Shown here: one piece after another, positions 33,699-46,735 of the stretch
Position numbering within the stretch: the stretch's first letter is position 1
Layout of the letters: every line of letters starts with the position of its first letter
DNA from: Acanthochlamys bracteata
Taxonomy: Eukaryota > Streptophyta > Magnoliopsida > Pandanales > Velloziaceae
Reading direction: 5' to 3'
Assembly: GCA_019914995.1 (NCBI GenBank)
Contig: CM034133.1
Location: 4,464,001-4,528,000, forward strand
Length of the DNA: 64,000 nt
The notes under the pieces: model-generated
What the model was told of the DNA's origin: nothing
What the model saw: the letters and a program-made list of their open reading frames with translations, nothing else
The model's database searches: none
Program-made: the position numbers and the translations under genes

Positions 33699-36563
33699 TG
33701 TTACGAAACAGAATAACTCAGGACAAATCTCATTACAGATTCGCTCCTTACAAATATAGTGAAAATATTGAGAATTTTGAGGTAAAAATATAACAATTGA
33801 AAAATGCAACAAAATAGACAATCATGTGGAAACACTCTCCTCAACTTGAGAGAAAATTCATGAACAGTACAAAGAAAACTCTACTATCAATAATTGAGTT
33901 ACAACATTCACTCTTCTTTAGAGAACAACCAATGCTTTTTTGTTGGAAGCAAAACACGTTTAATTATAATAGTATAAAAATATCTCACAAGAATATATAC
34001 CACACAATGCTTATACGCGCACCGTTATAATTTGCAGCACTACTACAGTAGTAGATCTCCGCAACACACACCGCAACTCTTGTATGTTGTCCTGCACTAT
34101 TATTGCTCTTTACTGATTGCTATTTTTTCTTGCGGCTACCACCTTAAAGATAGAACTAATTAGCCATGATCTAATAAATAGATAGAACTAATTAAAAAGC
34201 AAATGGGACCAATAACACAAAGCCTAATGAAAAGTGTTTTTATCCTAACAAACTCTCACTAAAAATACTTTGCATTATCTTTCCTTTTCATTCTTTAAGC
34301 ACCGCTAAATAGCACATACTATCAACCGCGACTATGATCCGACTATCTGCTCCCACTGCCTCGCAGTTTTTTCACTACCATGTAGTTTCGAACATATCTC
34401 ATCATAGCAGAACCACAAGCTCCTACTGTTGATGCATCCACCCGAGACACACCATTTTTCTATTTTACTGGTTAGATTGGAGAATAAACTGATAAGAAAA
34501 TGGATTAAAATCAACTTACACTCCTCCACGAAGCTCTGGAGAAACCATTTGTCGACTCTTCTTGTTCTGTCTCGATCCATTACATCTGAAAATCTTAGTC
34601 ACAGGTCTTCATATCTCACCTTCTAGCCAACACTCGAGATAGATAACAAATTTCCAGTCTCGAGACCGGCATATCTCGAGACTTCTCTTCGAAATTTGTC
34701 CTGCCAAGTTCTCTCTACTTGTCCTATCGGTTGGAAAATCTAGGCCTTCCAAAAGGTCTACCATATGTAACATTCAAAGATCACCCCTGTTGACAACTAT
34801 TTTGCGGGACAGTGAACCCAAAATAGTACACCAATATGTCAACAGTACCTCTACCAACAATCCAACATTGATACAGAATGACTGACCGACACCTACAGCC
34901 TGCTGAAACATAGTTACTGTCTCCTGACTTCTCACTGTACATCCATATACCCCACCTCATATCTCCGCTTGGCTGACTCCGTATCTGGCTCAGCAATCTC
35001 TGCTGTTGACACACTAAGCTCCCACCAACCACTGCTGATGTCACAAATAGCTACACCAAACTAATTCGAACCATCATTGCTTCAAAATCCAACTCCTTAT
35101 AAGCTGCTACATAGCACTTGCTTCTTGTCAAACTTGCTCCCTATCAGCCCAAGCGTCGGCGTTCGTTAGAGGAAATCAACATCAGAAGCATAGACTGCCA
35201 CATTCACCTCCCTCAATGAACTACCATCCACTGTCTTGTTTTCCGAGTACTCGAACTTATAGTGCCCAAGCTTACGACAGAAAATATACCTCATCTTTTT
35301 CTTGCTTTTCGACTTGCTCCCACTTGAGCCACGTTCCTTTGATTTTTCTCGCAATGCCAGTAAAAATTACCCGATTATTGCGTGCTTGACTTCTGATCCT
35401 CTTTATTTCTACGTCTGCTTTTCTCTTCAACGACCGCGGCTGCCACCTCATAAAATACAAGATCTGTAACAACATTATTAGTCAAATTAATGACGAGCTG
35501 ATCAAACAAATCAGAAAGATTTTGAAATAGAATCTTTGCTCGCTCCACTGACTCTAACGTCCGTCCCAACGACGTAAGCTAAAAAAATAGAATATTCAGA
35601 TTGTTGATATACTCGGTGACTAATTGCGACTTTACTATCCGTATGAGTGTACAATCTTCTCTTCAAGAAAAATTTATTGTACAGTAACTTGTCCTCATAC
35701 AACTTACACAATGTATCCCAAATCCTCTTCGTGTTTTCTTCTCAGAAACACTCGACAATACTTCATCAGTATGTGCTAAATGGATGCTCGCAATCGCATT
35801 GAACTCCATCTTCTTCCACCTCTCATCAGTGATGCCGTCTAACCGTCCCTCAATAACCGCATCAGTATCCTCCTTAGGGATAACTGCCATCATCTTTAAC
35901 TTTCATAATAGAAAATTCTTTCCGCTAAACTTTTCAATGTCATATCTCATCGTCATCTAGAATCTCAGCTCTGGTACAACTTGTTACGAATGGGATAACT
36001 TAGGACAAATCTCAAACAGAGCCGCTCTTGACAAGTGCAGCGGAAATACCGAGAATTTTGTAATAAAAATATAACAATTGAGAAATGCAACAAAACACGA
36101 CAATTATGTAGGAAAATTCTCATCAACTTGAGAGAAAAACCAACGGACGGTACAAAAAAAATCTACTATCAATAATTGAGTTACAACATTCACTTCTCTT
36201 TTAAGAACAACCAATGCTCTCTTGCGGGAAGCAAAATACACTCAATTATAATAGTATAAGGATATCTTAAAAGAACACATACCACATAATGCTTCACACG
36301 CGCACCGTTGCTATCTGCAGCACTACTGCATTAGTAGATCTCCGCAACACACACCTCAACCTTTATACGTTGTCCTGTTGTTGCTCCTTGTTGATTGCTC
36401 TCTTTTCTTATGGCTGCCACCCTCACATTGCGGTTACCACCTCAAAAAAACAATACACTTACCCAACTTTAATTAGCCCTAACCTAATAAGTAGATAGAA
36501 CTAATTAAAAAGTAAATGGGCCCTATAACATAAAGCCTAATGAATAGTATTTTTATCTTAACA
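33699..36563 (-). mobile_element. Non-autonomous Copia-like LTR retrotransposon with gag remnants only
   Basis: LTRs at 33699-34250 (552 bp) and 35982-36563 (582 bp) both run TGTTA...GTAACA on the minus strand. Flanking 5-mers TGGTG (33694-33698) and TGATG (36564-36568) match at four of five positions. After the 5' LTR (right side) comes TTGTACCAGAGCT, a primer-site-like sequence for initiator-methionine tRNA. The interior, about 1.7 kb, carries remnants of a Copia gag (IASIHLAHTDEVLSSVSEK near 35790, a CCHC-knuckle-like segment near 35270). I see no protease, integrase or reverse transcriptase. It is a broken fossil with many breaks. LTR divergence by eye suggests an old insertion. Confidence 0.75.
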
Positions 36564-36917
36564 TGATGGAGGGAACCAACTTCGACTTTCGAGTTAATCT
36601 TTTATTTTGTTTTAGAGCCAGAACTCTGATTCCGTATCGCCGCATTTTGAAGTAAAATAATAATTTTTTATATCTTTTAAATTAAAATTTTCAAATTCAA
36701 TTTTTGAAAATTTTAAAATAAATTTATCTAAACACTTTTTACACGTTCCTAAAAAGTTTGGCCATATATCACGTGAACTATATTTTAAAATAAATTTATT
36801 CTGAAGATAACATAAACATGGGCTAATAATGTGAACTATATATGGCTAGATATCAGCGTAGGTAGGATCAAGCCCATCCAAATATTTCACTTAAGAAAAA
36901 ATTGTCACACGTAATAA
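36564..36917. other. Intergenic AT-rich DNA
   Basis: Nothing was recognised beyond A/T-rich text. Confidence 0.35.
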
Positions 36918-37191
36918 GAGTGTGTTTACTTTCCTTTAACTAATTTTTTAAATGAGTTTATAAAAATGAGTTTAAAGTTTAAAATTGAGTTTAATAAAAA
37001 GTAAAATTTTGTGTTTACTTATATTAAAAGTAAATTTAGAATTGAAAATTTTAGTTTCTGAAATTTAAATTTTAAAAGTGAAATTTTGGACGAAAAAAAT
37101 TAAATTTAGTTTTTTGTTTACTTAATTTTAAATTGAAAGTGAAATTTTTTTATTTGAAAAAAGCGAGTTTATGTTTGAAATAAACACGCCC
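36918..37191. repeat. MITE, Tourist-like, GTGTTTA-terminus group
   Basis: It starts GAGTGTGTTTACTTTCC and ends GAAATAAACACGCCC, with TAA on both sides (36915-36917 and 37192-37194). The interior is A/T-rich with repeated GAGTTTA words. Confidence 0.6.
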
Positions 37192-37326
37192 TAATTTTCA
37201 ACACCTAGTGCTGTAATTAGTTTTTTACTATTTAATTAACTAAAAGTTACTAAAACTAGTGACTAACTAAATATCACCTCAACTTAGTTTAATTACATCA
37301 GCATCCTAAACTCACAATTCATTAAT

Positions 37327-39559
37327 CATTGGAATCCCAAGGTTAATCTTGATGATAACAAAATTAAGAATTATAGTTTATGAGTTATGTAAACCAATGG
37401 TTTTAAAGTAAGCTGTGTAGAATTTAAATTATAAATTATTCCTATAAGTAGTCATAGTCCAGCCATCTACTTATATAGGAAACTATACATCGGCCGCAAG
37501 AGAAAATCGGTTAAGTGTTCAAACAGTAGAACATAGCAGATCGACCAGAGCAAAATAGAAAAGTTTCACGAAAAACATCCGACTAGATTGCTGCTGATCC
37601 TGTTCCGAAAGGAAATGACCACTTTACAGATTTCAAAGACAGATTCGATCGTGATGCAAATTCAATTTGGTCATGGTATTTCTACCAGAGGTATAACAAT
37701 ATGCACACAACAATCTTGACTAAAGAGTTCATCAAATTATGATCTACAAAAGCTCAAAAAATTCATTGACTATTGGAAGAAAATTCAGATACATGCATTG
37801 CAAACAATCAGACAATACTGAAGTCTATTTTCAAAAGAAGTCTGATCAATCCGCTTGAAGCCAATTTTTGAGGACATATTGAACTTCATATCCACTATCT
37901 TTACACATCAAGTACAACAAATGAAGGTCAAGAATAGTGCTAAGGTGCCATCAGAATCATTCTGTTAGTATGTCAGATTTGAATTCAGAAATTGAATAAT
38001 TGAATTTCAATTTTCATACAAAGAAAAGCCAATGATCTAGTTAGAAGGAGCATACATACACTTGATCTACTATATTGCTACAACGATAACTCACACTAAC
38101 ATACTACATGGAGCTACTACACAAAATGATCTAAACGGTGAAGTTGATAAGAAGAATACTCTACAAAGAGTTTCATACAAAATTCACAAGATGAACCTCA
38201 AGCATTATTTCACTACATGTCGGAGTTAATCTTAGTGGAAGACCAGTGTGATAACATATTTCAACTCATTAGTACTCTTCACTGGAAAACAAATCTATAC
38301 ATTGTAGCTCACAGCAAGCAAGATCATTCGAAGCCATCTTAGAGCCGATTAACATCAGACGGGAACCTCACATGACTGATTTATGAACTCAAAGGAAAAT
38401 TCGAATTTGAGCTTGATATATTCCAGTCACTTGATTAGTTTATCGTCTCCATACTATAGGCCATCAGAAAGAGTAAAGAAATTGAATAATAGACAAAGAA
38501 AAAAAGCATAAGCGGGAGAATTTAAAAATCACCGACAAGTTCATTAATTGTTATAAAAGAAATTCTAATCAAGCCATGCCAGCAGAATAATTGATATTTT
38601 AAATGCTAGTTAGAAGGTCTAGTTGATATTTTATTTACCTCTATCAAGATCCAACCATTAAAGACCTAATTGATGGAATTCGATTGGCAGCGGTGTATAA
38701 ATGTAAGTTGACATTACTATAGCATGCGCAAGAGGAGAACGGGAAAATTTCCTACCGTTAGGAGAGTAGAAATTTCTACTGCCAGAGAAGAAAAAAGTAT
38801 AAAAGAGAAAAGAAGAGAAAAAGAAGAGCATAGAGAGATACTACAGAGCAAAAGTAGAGCCATATACACGACAAAAATTACATAGAGCAAAAATATCTGT
38901 CACTCAATCTCACTATTTGAGCTTTACTGAGATAATATTATCGACATTTTTTTTTATACTCTCCTTATTCTTATTGAGCTTACCTTCAATCTGTGTGGGA
39001 GCGATCCTATACTTTAAAATTGCTTATAATAAACACACTCGGTAAGAAGGGTTTGGCTAAGCCTTCTCGGTTGTGCTATTCTTGTAAAAAGCCATGTACT
39101 TTGCACTAGATCTTGGCTAAGGTTTGTGTATTAATGGCCGGAGAGACTTGTGAGTCTAATAGGTTGTTGGTGGTTCATCTAAAAAAAAAAAATCGATTAA
39201 GACAATTGTATTTGGCTAAACACATTACTTTATTATTGTAGCAACTTGACAAACATTAGTGGAATTTACTTTGATGAAGAGTGGCCATAGACGTAGGCAA
39301 ATTTATTTGCCGTACCATATAAATCCTGCGTGTTTATGTGTTGAATAATTTTTTAATATTGCTTGCATTTAAACTAAATAGAGAACACTAAATAGAGAAT
39401 CTGTTTACGTTCCGTCGATTATAGTGCTGTTATTTTGTAGAAAATTAAGCTCTGTTCAGTTAGAAATATGCATTAAGCTTTTTAGCTACTAACTTAATTC
39501 ATTCCTATTTTTTTAAGTTGATTATGCAGGTTTGACCAACAATCATCACCACCACAACA
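37327..39559 (+). mobile_element. Copia-type (Sirevirus-like) LTR relic, probably a long solo LTR
   Basis: The left part begins GGAATCCCAAGGTTAATC with CTTGATGATAACAAA. Near the right it has GTGGCCATAGACGTAGGCAA and TTTGCCGTACCAT, words shared with the relic at 31124-32422 and typical of Copia LTR ends. The right edge is near ACCACAACA. No gag or pol is seen inside. It is an old, broken relic with approximate borders. Confidence 0.45.
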
Positions 39560-39573
39560 CCAACTTCACTATA

Positions 39574-39824
39574 GGGTTGTTAGGATTGCTTTCGAAAAGA
39601 GCTTTTCTGGAGTAGAAAGTATTTTTATTTTTCGATAAATAAGCTTAACTATTTTGACCTAAAAAAATAATAAAAAGTAAGCAATAAGAAGGTCTTACTA
39701 TGTAGAAAATTTTTCTATATTTTCTAAATTTTAAAATAAATACTGTAGAATATTGTAAAATATTTAATAAAAAAATGAAATGAAAAATTTATAAATTGCT
39801 TTCGTAACGCTTTGCCAAACAACC
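39574..39824. repeat. MITE, Tourist-like AT-rich family
   Basis: It starts GGGTTGTTAGGATTGCTTTC and ends TTGCCAAACAACC (inverted). The interior is collinear with the other family members (TTCTAAATTTTAAAATAAA). Confidence 0.5.
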
Positions 39825-42442
39825 TTTAAGGGCTATTTCGCTTGAGAGTATATAAGATTGATGAAAAGTAAAAGAACTAATTGTTCTTCATTGCTCTTAT
39901 TTGGCAATATTTTTATAAGAACAATGGAGGGTAAAAATTCTCTCAATTATATAGAGAATAATTGATACAGTCCAATAGGAATGTAACTAAGAGTAGAAAA
40001 TTTGGTATCTATTAAAATTTTATCTTTTTATTATTTTTCAAGTTGTTTTTTCAACTTTTTTCCTTCGTCTCTCTCATCTGCCGACCCTCACCTCACTCGT
40101 TCCTGCAGCACAGTATCTCATAGCCGTCGACCTGAGTATATTCTATTTCTTCTTCTGTGTATCCTGAAAAAAAAAAGAAAGCTAAAGCATAGTTGAGATC
40201 TTGACAATCTTCACCTAATCTTTCAAATCTTATTTCTTTTTTGCAAAATTTCTTAATAGGTTTTATTTTTACGGGAAATTTTTTGTTTCTACAGTGAACA
40301 TTTTATTCATTGAGATTTTGAATAGAAAGAGAGTTTGTGAACCGCAAAGCTGGGATGGTTGAGCATATGATATATCGGTTATGAATGAGAAACTCCATAT
40401 GCACCTACTGATGGACAATCACAAATCCTCAATCATCCTTCTAAGAGATCAAAAGAGAAGGATGATCCTTTAACATAGTCTGTGACATGCACTTGACTAT
40501 CTTTATAGTGCCGAAGTAGATGTTTACTATATGGACGATATGTTTCTATGTATTACTTTGCCCTTGGTACAAATAATGATGGTTATCATATAATAAGTAA
40601 TGGTTGAGAATTAGGAGGATTCATAAAGACTTAGAAATAGTAATTTGACATTTTGGTTACTAGTATGGTCTTAGTAATTGATTTTTGAACTACTTTTGGC
40701 TTCTTATCTTGTTACTCGGTAATAAGACAAGTCAGTCTATAAGTTATACCTAGTTCTATCATGACTCATATCAGCCAATTATGACATCAGTGTGATGGAT
40801 GTAAGTACTAATTTAAGTTATGATCTTATAGACTCTATGCAATGGTAACACTTGACAGTTACAATTAAGTACCTAATTGTAGGTTGGATTCTTATCTTAT
40901 TTCTCGGTAATAAGATAAGTCAGTCTACAAGTTATACCTAATTCTATCATGACTCAGATCAGCCAATTATGACATCAGTGTGATGGATATGAGCATTAAT
41001 TTAAGTTATGATCTTATAAACTTATTATGACAATGGTAACACTTGGCAGTCACAATTAAGTACCTAATTGTAGGTTGCATTGCTATATTAACCACAAATG
41101 CTTACCCATCTTCGATTTCAGAAATAGATGATGTGCAAGACATATCAGTTGACACTTTTGGATATAGTCTCAAAGTTTTTAGAAGTGAGTTTCATCACTT
41201 ATACTAATTTTAATTTCAGGCCACTAGTAACTTAAAATGTTACTGTAGTGCTTCCCTTAGTACGTATGTTTCTTTGTCCTCATTGAAATATCTCATTCTA
41301 TGTGATAAACTTATTACATTACTCTTCTAAAGTTGAAATTGACCCTTGTTGCTCAATTCCACTCCCCATTATGGTGTAAATGTGAATCATTAAGAATACT
41401 TTGCTGATAGTCCATTCAGTGAAATGGATCCTTCATAAGAGAGGAGTGAAATGAACTCAAAGGACCCCTGTCTTGAAGATATCCTAATAATTTTCACAAT
41501 ATGCGACTTGTATAGAATTTTGTACTACATCGTGTCACATGGTTGGCATCGTTTCACTACTCTGTTCTGCCTTAGTACTTTGTATGTTACTTGTATTAAG
41601 TATGCGTTGCTTGCTTTGAAATTAAGTTATTTGGTCGATATTCGAGTTTTTGTTATGGACTGGATTGTTTAAAATTACAAAAATTTTATATGTACTATTG
41701 ATTAATATGGTTGTGAAATAAAATTTTTTCTGATTGATCACTAAAATTTTCGTGAAGTTTTCGTATCTATTCAGAAATAACAAATGAATATCACTCACTG
41801 ATTGAGTTCATCGAGAACTTCGAAGCCATTTCTTTTCTCCCATAACCTCATGCCTAACAAAGAAACAAAAATAAATAAAAATAAAAAGATAAATGCTAGC
41901 TATGAAAAGCAGTGCATGGTGAGGTATTTATCCATGGCTTTGCCAACAACTACTACTACTAGGATCTTTCCGTTCATCTATTTTGAAGCTTCTTCACGTT
42001 TCATTGATGACATGAGCAATCTGTCTGAAAATTTGATTGGGCTTCTATTTAAACAAAAACCGGGGAAGAAAGCAAATAACAGAATACGAAATTGACAAGT
42101 CTCCATATGCCTGTTTATCACTTACCTAATAAAAATATTTCATATATTTATAAAAAACATATTTTATTTACTACGCATAGACTAATAAAAGTATTTATTA
42201 ATTTTTATTATTTTTACTGATATATTTAAATAAAATAAATATATTATTATTTACTCTTATTTTTACTCTTGTATTTTTTTCAATTACTTTTGCTTTTGTT
42301 ATTTTTATTTATTACTTTCTTTCTTGTCCAAACAGATGGTAACTCTCTTCTTTCTGTTCTCTTCATTCTCTCCCACTCTATCAAACCCTAGATAGATAGA
42401 TAGACAGCAAGCAGCAGAAGCTTACTATACAGAGGAGAGGGG
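39825..42442. other. Intergenic DNA upstream of the TMEM205-like gene
   Basis: No gene is supported; open frames at 40002, 41451 and 41802 have no domain. It contains the tandem duplication listed separately. The final 130 bases are CT-rich leader-like sequence with the telo-box word AAACCCTAG near 42385, a short GATA repeat (42390-42403) and GA-rich text just before the start codon. Telo-boxes are often found in promoters of growth-related plant genes. Confidence 0.4.
40701..41080. repeat. Tandem duplication, two units of about 188-192 bp
   Basis: Unit 1 starts at 40701 and unit 2 at 40889, both with TTCTTATCTT..TTCTCGGTAATAAG-type text and both ending GTACCTAATTGTAGGTTG. They share AGCCAATTATGACATCAGTG and are roughly 90% alike by eye. 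It could be part of an unrecognised LTR. Confidence 0.7.
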
Positions 42443-45391
42443 ATGGCTTGGTTGACGAGGTTTCTTGCGGCGATGGCCTTTCTCGCCGCCGGCGTTGTTT
42501 TCGCTCCTGAAACCACTCGATCGGGATCTTCAGCACCCGCTGGCGCCGTGGCAGCAGCGAAGCTGGTTCACCTCCTCTGTTTCGCGACCTCGTTCGGCGC
42601 TGCCCTTTGGGTTACCTTCATCGGTGGCATCATCATGTTCAAGTAAAACATTTCCGTTCACTGATTTAATTGTTCAAAATTAATTTTTTTCGTTATCATG
42701 TTAGATTAGATAATCTATAATCGCTTGTTGGTTGAAACAATTTTAGAGAATTTTTAAATAATCTTTTTTAGAAGTGCTCCAAGTGACCCTAAAGTGGCTC
42801 CAAACTTTTGGATTTGGGATTTTTTTTATCATTGTTGTTTATCTTATGCATTGTGGTGCTTGTATATCGCATCTGGAACCACTTTTAAGTGTTTGTAGAA
42901 TCCTACTTTCTTGTAAATTAGCTGCAACAATTTGTGATAGGAGAAGTAAAAAGTATAGGATCGTAGTTGATATATTCTAAGAATCACATCTGTTAACAAT
43001 TGCTTAGAGTGATGCTTCTGGACGATTCTGTAAAAACTCTTCTTTATTGTGGTAATAGTAGATTCAAGGCTAGAATTGAAGAAGCAAATAGTTCGGATAG
43101 TAGAAAGATGACTTTAAGTGTGGTGTAGTAATTATAATCCTGTTTTGTTGTAATTGAATTGGTACAGTAGAAAATATTTACACAAATAACCAAATTGCAA
43201 TTATCCTTTCAGCAGAAATACCACATTTTGAACTTCACAATAAAGGTGAAATGCTTGCTTGTATTTTTGTTTTGAAGAAATTTGCCGAGGCATCAGTTTG
43301 GGAACCTCCAAAGCAAGATGTTCCCAGCATACTTCATGGTGGTTTCCGTGTGTTCTGCAGCATCAGTGGCGGCATTTGCCTACCTTCACCCATGGAAGGT
43401 GGCATCCTCGGTGGAAAAGTACCAGCTGGGATTCCTACTTGTTGCTTTAGGATGCAACCTCTCAAACCTACTCGTATTCACCCCCATGACCATTGAGGTG
43501 AGTTGACTATCAGTTATAGCTATGTGTTTTCCTTCATGCTAGGATCCTGTAAATACTTCTGAAATCCGTTAGCACATTTTGTTATTTTACCGGTGGAAAT
43601 TGTAATTTGTATTATGTTAAATTATTTTTGTTGTTGTTATAAGGTGAAATTTAATGCTAAAAAGATGAGCTTTTGCCCAAATTGACAATCTAAACACACT
43701 AATATGGAGATAAAGTGCCACAAAGAAACTAGGATGGACTAGAGCTCAAATATTAGCCTTTCGAGATAACCTGGAGTATGCTTGCTTGTAATGGAGTAGA
43801 ATGTTGCTTCTTATAGAATATCATTATAAGGGTTATAAATTCACCGTACTTCAAACCACCAAAGGAATGTTGAGTTAAAGCACACTTTTGTACTTCCCCA
43901 TCTTTGATATTTTGTATTTGGGTTGTTGTATCTTAGGTTATATTGAGCTAGGTTGACGAAGATTCTTACAAAGAAAGAGCTGTTCGTCTGGGTATGGTGA
44001 AAGGTCGGCTGCTGTAGTTATCTCTATTTAGTGATTCATTTACCTCACTTTTGATTAATGGGATAATGTGAAAAGCATGCCTCCATTGTTGAGAGCAATT
44101 ATTCATCATACTATTGTGTCTGAGGTTTGAAATTGTCTGTGTGTTTTCGTTAGATTTCACAAAACTTGTCAACATTTTAAGCTAAGCAGGAAAAGGTCAA
44201 GTCAACCCTTGTTGGATGTATGAATATGCAGCAAGTAAACAACAATACAATGGAAAGTGCTGTTTTTGCAACTTACACTCCTTGGAAGTATTTGATGTTG
44301 TTAAATTTCTTAAAGGCTTGCAAAAATCCATGCAGTGCTCAACATATAGATGAAGTACCAAGAAAGATAAAAACTTGAAACTTATTGTAATGTTTTTGCT
44401 TTTATATTTTGGTATAGTAGCATGGTATGTTTTTGAATATGTTGAAGAAATGGTGCAGTCAGCCAAATTGAAGATTTATGGTCATAGAGTGGAGGGCTCT
44501 TGTTTTATGTTTATCTGGTGTGAAATTAGCCTGGGAACAGAATGACATTGATGCATCTAAAATTTAGGTTAAATTTGGCACAGGTTACTACTCTTGTGTG
44601 CAGATTGTAGTAGCCTTAGCAAAATGCCGCATGTAGTTTACTGTCGAACTTTAGTTTTAGCGTAAAGCATCACTCATTTTGTTGGGAGTGCCATGTGTAA
44701 ATTTATTAAGTTAGTTAATTACGAATTATTTGCATGCTTCTGTCCTTGCTGAAGATGTCAGTCGTGCACCATCCTATCTTATTGATCTATATCACAACCA
44801 TATTTATTAATGAAAGGACTAATAGGACCAATTGGAAATATAAACTAGAAACAGTTATAGTGACATTCATATGGGGTGTTTTGCATTTGTCACTTCACCT
44901 ATGGTTGTTTGCTTGTTTTGTACCTAATTGACATCTCTGTAGAAATGCTATTGCATTTACTTACAAAGTTACATTTTGGTCCGAACAGCCTAAGCTTCAC
45001 GCAACACAAGTTGTAAGATTTTTTATATTTACTGCCCTAAGCCTATCAAAGTGGTTGCACTTGTTAAAATTCCTGGTTATGCTTCGTAACCTTCTGAGTG
45101 ATGCTTGCTTCTAATTGTGAATTCAATCTTTGTTATGATTCTGTAGAAAACTCATGGGTTTCTTTCTCAAATCAGATGATGAAGAAGAGGCACAAGATTG
45201 AAAGGGAGCTAAGCATTGGTGAAGAAGTTGGCTGGTCGAAGAATGTGGAGGTGGCAAAGAAAAACCCACAACTTGCAGCCATGAACAAGAAGTTCGGGAT
45301 GATTCATGGCTTGTCCTCACTTGCGAATATTCTATCCTTTGGCAGCTTGGCGATGCACTCTTGGTATCTCGCTGGAAAAATTCAGCTCTAA
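42443..45391 (+). CDS. TMEM205-like (DUF4149) membrane protein, three exons
   Basis: Exons 42443-42642, 43278-43497 and 45176-45391 have GT-AG junctions and sum to 636 nt, giving 211 residues. The first intron splits a lysine codon (AA|A) and the second is phase 0. The protein has four or five hydrophobic segments: about 5-21, 40-66 (VHLLCFATSFGAALWVTFIG), 84-103 (AYFMVVSVCSAASVAAFAYL), 116-134 and 185-206. The motif SFGAALWVTF, the SKMFPAYF segment and the final FGMIHGLSSLANILSFGSLA are characteristic of the TMEM205 family. The hydrophilic loop, residues 141-180 (KKRHKIERE), links the last two membrane segments. In animals TMEM205 is linked to cisplatin resistance; the plant role is not established. 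The start is the only in-frame ATG after the leader. Confidence 0.9.
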
Positions 45392-45673
45392 GATCATATA
45401 GGAAGGACAGAATCTGCTATACTTCTACAATCTGGAGATGATCACATTACCTTTTTAGGTTATGCGCATATATATCAGTATAGGCTTTAATTGACCATGT
45501 TCATTCAACTTACAATCTGGTTACATAGGGAGGAAGTTGTTGTCCTCGTATGATCGAAACGTGTGTTCTTGGCAGTTATACTTTATTCAGCTTCCCTATA
45601 TTCATAAGTGTCACGATGGCTTAATATGATTACTTGCCGAAAGCTTCTATGAAATCATTTTATGCTTATGTGC
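45392..45673. other. 3' flank of the TMEM205-like gene
   Basis: This is the probable 3' untranslated region and terminator region. No specific polyadenylation signal could be singled out. Confidence 0.4.
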
Positions 45674-46166
45674 GGAGATGCAAATATGGGCGGGCCGGTT
45701 TGGTCTGATTTTGTTTGGGCCAAATGAATAGATCAGGTTAGGTTGTTTTGATTTGCTTTTTAAACTCGGGCCGAGACGTTCGTTTACATGTTTTAGAATT
45801 TGATTTGATCTGTTTATTTATTTTATTTTTTTATTTTATATAATAAATAATTAAAAATATTTTTTAAAAATTATGATTAATATAAAAATAAATAATAAAT
45901 ATTTTTTTTATAAAAAATATTTTTTATAATAAAAATATTTTTAAAGAAAATTAGAAGTTGATTTGGTTAATTGTCAGTGTTGATCAAATCAACAAGTCAA
46001 CATTGATCAATTAACGTGTATAGTATTTAAACGGGTGAATAATATTAATCTGATATTGTTTATTAGATCAGACTAGATCGGTCCGATCTTATTATTATTT
46101 ATGGGTTGGGCGGGCCAAAATTTTAGACTATTTGATCGGCGCATTTAGTCCGATTTGAATTTGCAA
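45674..46166. repeat. MITE of the GAGATGCAAAT family, copy A
   Basis: It starts GAGATGCAAATATGGGCGGG and ends near GATTTGAATTTGCAATTTTA. It shares word order with 21606-22350 (TTTTTTATAATAAAAA core, GTCAACATTGATCAATTAA, GGGCCAAAATTT). Confidence 0.5.
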
Positions 46167-46236
46167 TTTTATTTATATGTGGGTGGTTTCTAAAATTTTG
46201 TGCTGCTTTTGTCATGAGGTGATACCGTCACTATAG

Positions 46237-46735
46237 TGTAGAGATGCAAAAACTGGCAGGTCGAGCAGGATCGATCTGGCTAATTGAGTAAATCAGGTGG
46301 GGAGTTGGTCCAGCCAAAAGTAGTTTGACTTTGTCTAAATATTTACTTGTTTCAACTTTTTTATTTTAAAATTTTTTTTATATAATAACAAAGACAAACA
46401 TTTAAAAATTAGGATGACATCATTATGATGTCAATATAACTGTTATATTTTAATAAAAATATTTTTAAAAAAATTTAAATCATATTAATCAGATCAATAG
46501 TCAATCATAATCAATACAACAATTAATATTGATAGATCAACATTAACCAATCAATATATATAGTAATAGAATGAGTGGGCCGTCATGCGGGCCGATAAAA
46601 TCAGTTCCATACTTGTCTGATTAATCAGGTCAGATTATTTTGATCCTATCACTATTTATGTGCAAGTGGGCTGTGATCCAGGCTATTTGGCCAGACTACG
46701 GGTTGGCCTAAGTTCAGTTCATATTTTCATCTCTA
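46237..46735. repeat. MITE of the GAGATGCAAAA family, copy B
   Basis: It starts TGTAGAGATGCAAAAACTGG and ends near CATATTTTCATCTCTACTTT. It is a diverged neighbour of copy A with the same layout (GATCAACATTAACCAATCAA near the right end). Confidence 0.5.
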
